Shown: piece by piece, positions 5,973-8,540 of the stretch
How the letters are laid out: each line of letters begins with the position of its first letter
Numbering within the stretch: position 1 is the stretch's first letter
NCBI GenBank assembly: GCA_026193295.1
Contig: JAPHSB010000457.1
Coordinates: forward strand, 1-8,540
Length of the DNA stretch: 8,540 nucleotides
From: Lysobacterales bacterium
GTDB taxonomy: Bacteria > Pseudomonadota > Gammaproteobacteria > Xanthomonadales > SZUA-36
Reading direction: 5' to 3'
Made by a program: the position numbers and the translations under genes
The notes under the pieces: generated by a model
Told to the model about the DNA's origin: nothing
Databases searched by the model: none
What the model saw: the letters and a program-made list of their open reading frames with translations, nothing else

Positions 5973-8540
5973 CTACAAAATGGCTTGCTTGACCAGCGCC
6001 TGCTGCTCTTCCAGGTGCACCGTGTAATAGCCGACCGCGGGGGAGGCGGATTGCGCCCGGCCCACGTATTTCAGTTCCTGCCCCTCGGCGATGCAGGCTT
6101 GCAGATGATGCCGTATCGGGTACCAGGCACCCTGGTTTTTAGGCTCTTCCTGGCACCAGACGACCTCTGTCGCGTTGGGGAACTCGTTGACGAAGCCCCT
6201 GAGGTCGGCTTCCGGAAACGGGTACAGCTGTTCCACCCGCATCACGGCGACTTCACGGATCTTTTCGGCGTCGCGCTTCTCCGCGAGGTCGTAATACACC
6301 TTGCCGGAACAGAACACCACGCGCTTGATTTCCTCGGCGTCGCCGGGGCCACGATCACCGATGACCTGCTGGAACCGGCCGCCGGTCAGCACGCTGAGCT
6401 GGGAGGTTGCCGCCTTGCTGCGCAGCAAGCTCTTCGGCGTCATGACGATCAAAGGCTTGCGCAATGGCTGCAGGACCTGGCGGCGCATCAGGTGGAACAT
6501 CTGGCCCGGCGTGGAGGGCACGCAGACCTGGATGTTGTGATTGGCGCACAGCTGCAAAAAGCGCTCAAGCCGGGCACTCGAGTGTTCCGGGCCCTGGCCT
6601 TCGTAGCCATGCGGCAAAAGCAGGGTCAGGCCGCATAGCCGTCCCCACTTGGCCTCGCCGGAAGTAATGAACTGGTCGATCACCACCTGGGCGCCGTTGG
6701 CGAAGTCACCGAATTGGGCTTCCCAGATGACCAGGGTGTCCGGCGCCGCCGTGGCGTAGCCGTATTCAAAACCCAGCACCGCTTCTTCGGACAGCAAGGA
6801 GTCCACGACCGTGACGTGCAGATCGGGATTGATGCTCTGCAACGGCGTGTAGGTGCTGCCATCTACCTGGTTGTGCAGGACCGCGTGGCGATGGAAAAAC
6901 GTGCCCCTGCCGGAATCCTGCCCCACCAGCCGGAACTTATTGCCCTGATCGATGAGCGTCGCGTATGCCATCGTTTCGGCGAAACCCCAGTCCAGGGGGA
7001 TTTTACCCGTGGCCATTTTGCGGCGATCTTCGATGATGCGCTTGACCCGGTTGTGCAACTGGAAGCCGTCGGGCAGCCGGGTCAGTTTGCCCGACAGTTC
7101 GTGGATCTTCTCGAGCGGCACCGCGGTGTCCATGTCATACGGCTCGTCGAGGTGGTCGAAATCGTGCCAGCGGGCCGCATACTCGTTGGTCCGCGGTTCC
7201 GTCACCACGTCGGCGACCTGATCGCCCTTGTCCAGGTGCTCGCGGTATTCTTCCATCAAGGCCTGCACCTGCGCCTCGTCCACCAGGTCCCGCTTGACCA
7301 GGCGGTCGGCGTACCTGCGGCGGGTGGTCTCCATGCCGCGAATTTTCTTGTACATCAGCGGCTGGGTGGCGGCTGGTTCGTCCGCCTCGTTGTGGCCATG
7401 GCGGCGGTAGCACACCAGGTCGATCACCACGTCACGCTTGAACTTCAGGCGGAAGTCACAGGCGATTTTCATGACGTGGTGCACAGCTTCCGGATCATCG
7501 CCGTTGACGTGGAAAATGGGCGCATGGACCATCTTGGCTATGGTCGAGCAATACAGGGTGGAGCGCAGGTCCTGCGGGTTGCTGATGGTGAAGCCGACCT
7601 GGTTGTTGACCACGATGTGAAGCGTCCCGCCTACACCGAAACCGCGGGTTTCAGACATCTGGAACAACTCCATGACGACACCCTGGCCGGAAAATGCGGC
7701 GTCGCCATGTACCAGGATCGGCATGACCTTTTCATGATCGAGGTCCTTGCGCCGCACCTGGCGTGCACGGGCCGAGCCCAGCACCACGGGATCGACGATC
7801 TCCAGGTGCGAGGGGTTGAATGCGAGCACCATGTGGACCATGCCGCCCGGTGTCTGGATATCCGATGCGAAGCCGAGGTGGTACTTGACATCGCCTGAGC
7901 GCAGCGGATTGTCTTCCTTGCGATGACCCTCGAATTCTTCGAACAGCATGGCCGGTGATTTGCCCAGGATATTAACCAGCACATTGAGACGCCCGCGGTG
8001 CGCCATGCCTATGACCACTTCCTCGACGCCCTGGCCGCCGGAGTGGATGATGGCCTCATGCAGCAAAGGGATCAGGCTGTCGCCGCCTTCCAGCGAAAAA
8101 CGCTTCTGTCCGACATAGCGCGTGTGCAGGTACTTTTCGAGACCTTCAGCCCCGGTCAGCAGGCGCAGGATGCGCAGTCGTTCCTCGTCGCTGACGGCAG
8201 GGATGCCCTGGCAACCCTCGAGGCGCTCCTGCAGCCACCGTCGCTTGCGGGTATCCGAAATGTGCAGATACTCGATGCCAATGCTGCCGCAATAGACGCG
8301 CTGGCATAGGGCAACGATGTCACGCAGTTTCATCCGGGGGGGGGCGACCAGCGAGCCGCTGTCGAACTCACGATCCAGGTCGGAGGCATCGAGGTCGTGG
8401 TATGCCGGATCCAGATCGGCTACCGGTTCGTAGTGGGGCAGGCCCAGTGGGTTCAGGTCTGCGTTTTCGTGGCCGCGCAGCCGGTAGGCCGAGATCAGCT
8501 TGACGACGCTGGCTTCCTTGCGGTCGGCCAGCGAACTGTC
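5973..8540 (-). CDS. sucA: 2-oxoglutarate dehydrogenase E1 component (5' end outside window)
   Basis: The thiamine diphosphate-dependent E1o decarboxylates 2-oxoglutarate and succinylates the lipoyl group of E2. The window contains 855 codons up to the TAG at 5973-5975; compared with the 933-residue E. coli SucA, roughly 80 N-terminal residues lie beyond the right edge. The frame is open to position 8540. The first visible residues include KLISAYRLRGHENADLNPLG and VADLDPAYHDL, typical SucA, so the ATG at 8333 is internal and not the start. Further landmarks are GMAHRGRLNVLVNILGK, the ThDP/Mg site HGDAAFSGQGVV followed by VVNNQVGFT, and the VCYRRHGHNEADEP stretch. The C-terminal transketolase-like pyrimidine-binding and hetero-association regions hold GQDSGRGTFFHRH, FEYGYA, WEAQFGDF and WCQEEPKNQGAW. 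The stop overlaps the sucB ribosome binding site. Confidence 0.98.
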   Translation of the reverse strand, partial: DSSLADRKEASVVKLISAYRLRGHENADLNPLGLPHYEPVADLDPAYHDLDASDLDREFDSGSLVAPPRMKLRDIVALCQRVYCGSIGIEYLHISDTRKRRWLQERLEGCQGIPAVSDEERLRILRLLTGAEGLEKYLHTRYVGQKRFSLEGGDSLIPLLHEAIIHSGGQGVEEVVIGMAHRGRLNVLVNILGKSPAMLFEEFEGHRKEDNPLRSGDVKYHLGFASDIQTPGGMVHMVLAFNPSHLEIVDPVVLGSARARQVRRKDLDHEKVMPILVHGDAAFSGQGVVMELFQMSETRGFGVGGTLHIVVNNQVGFTISNPQDLRSTLYCSTIAKMVHAPIFHVNGDDPEAVHHVMKIACDFRLKFKRDVVIDLVCYRRHGHNEADEPAATQPLMYKKIRGMETTRRRYADRLVKRDLVDEAQVQALMEEYREHLDKGDQVADVVTEPRTNEYAARWHDFDHLDEPYDMDTAVPLEKIHELSGKLTRLPDGFQLHNRVKRIIEDRRKMATGKIPLDWGFAETMAYATLIDQGNKFRLVGQDSGRGTFFHRHAVLHNQVDGSTYTPLQSINPDLHVTVVDSLLSEEAVLGFEYGYATAAPDTLVIWEAQFGDFANGAQVVIDQFITSGEAKWGRLCGLTLLLPHGYEGQGPEHSSARLERFLQLCANHNIQVCVPSTPGQMFHLMRRQVLQPLRKPLIVMTPKSLLRSKAATSQLSVLTGGRFQQVIGDRGPGDAEEIKRVVFCSGKVYYDLAEKRDAEKIREVAVMRVEQLYPFPEADLRGFVNEFPNATEVVWCQEEPKNQGAWYPIRHHLQACIAEGQELKYVGRAQSASPAVGYYTVHLEEQQALVKQAIL

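Noticed and set aside
6714..7898. Long plus-strand open frame (394 codons) opposite sucA
   Set aside because: It lies antisense to strongly conserved sucA sequence and has no recognisable motif. Long antisense open frames are common in GC-rich coding DNA.
8331..8333. ATG at 8333 as the sucA start
   Set aside because: The frame stays open to the window edge and the upstream residues match conserved SucA sequence, so this Met is internal.

Overview
The window is GC-rich, densely packed bacterial chromosome, most like a gammaproteobacterium. The protein sequences match the E. coli/Pseudomonas type 2-oxoglutarate dehydrogenase subunits closely, and the response regulator most resembles Pseudomonas PilH. 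No tRNA, rRNA, CRISPR array, insertion sequence or phage gene was seen. Every substantial gene is read on the minus strand, so gene order below runs from high to low coordinates. The one exception is a 15-codon plus-strand gene tail at the left edge.

Right two thirds (8540 to 2352): a tight operon sucA (E1o, 5' end outside the window) - sucB (E2o) - lpdA (E3) - acuI/yhdH-type acryloyl-CoA reductase. The gaps are 10 nt, 10 nt and a 1-nt stop/start overlap (TGATG), so the four genes are very probably co-transcribed and partly translationally coupled. The first three make the complete 2-oxoglutarate dehydrogenase complex of the TCA cycle. The fourth is a metabolic passenger whose placement suggests a link to propionate/acrylate-type CoA metabolism or detoxification. 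sucB carries a single-base frameshift near 5309, between its N-terminal half (lipoyl domain, subunit-binding domain and start of the catalytic domain) and the rest of the catalytic domain. Both halves are otherwise well conserved, which points to a sequencing/assembly error or a very recent mutation.

Middle (2351 to 1835): a 151-nt intergenic stretch holds a 7-bp hairpin, then a sigma70-like promoter with a 12-bp dyad centred on its -10 box. This leads into a single-domain PilH/CheY-like response regulator with no kinase or pilus gene in view.

Left (1726 to 132): a small redox cluster of a Prx5-type peroxiredoxin, an OsmC-family protein and an exported single-haem protein of the DUF3365 (Tll0287-like) family. 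A perfect 10-bp hairpin separates the peroxiredoxin from the OsmC gene. OsmC and the haem protein are only 31 nt apart. Beyond the haem gene, nested inverted repeats (47-130) fill the gap to the converging plus-strand gene, of which only a Glu/Ser-rich C-terminal tail is visible.

Nothing here amounts to a convincingly new biological system. The points most worth a second look are the sucB frameshift, the acuI coupling to the ODH operon, the orphan PilH-like regulator with its promoter dyad, and the peroxiredoxin/OsmC/haem-protein cluster.
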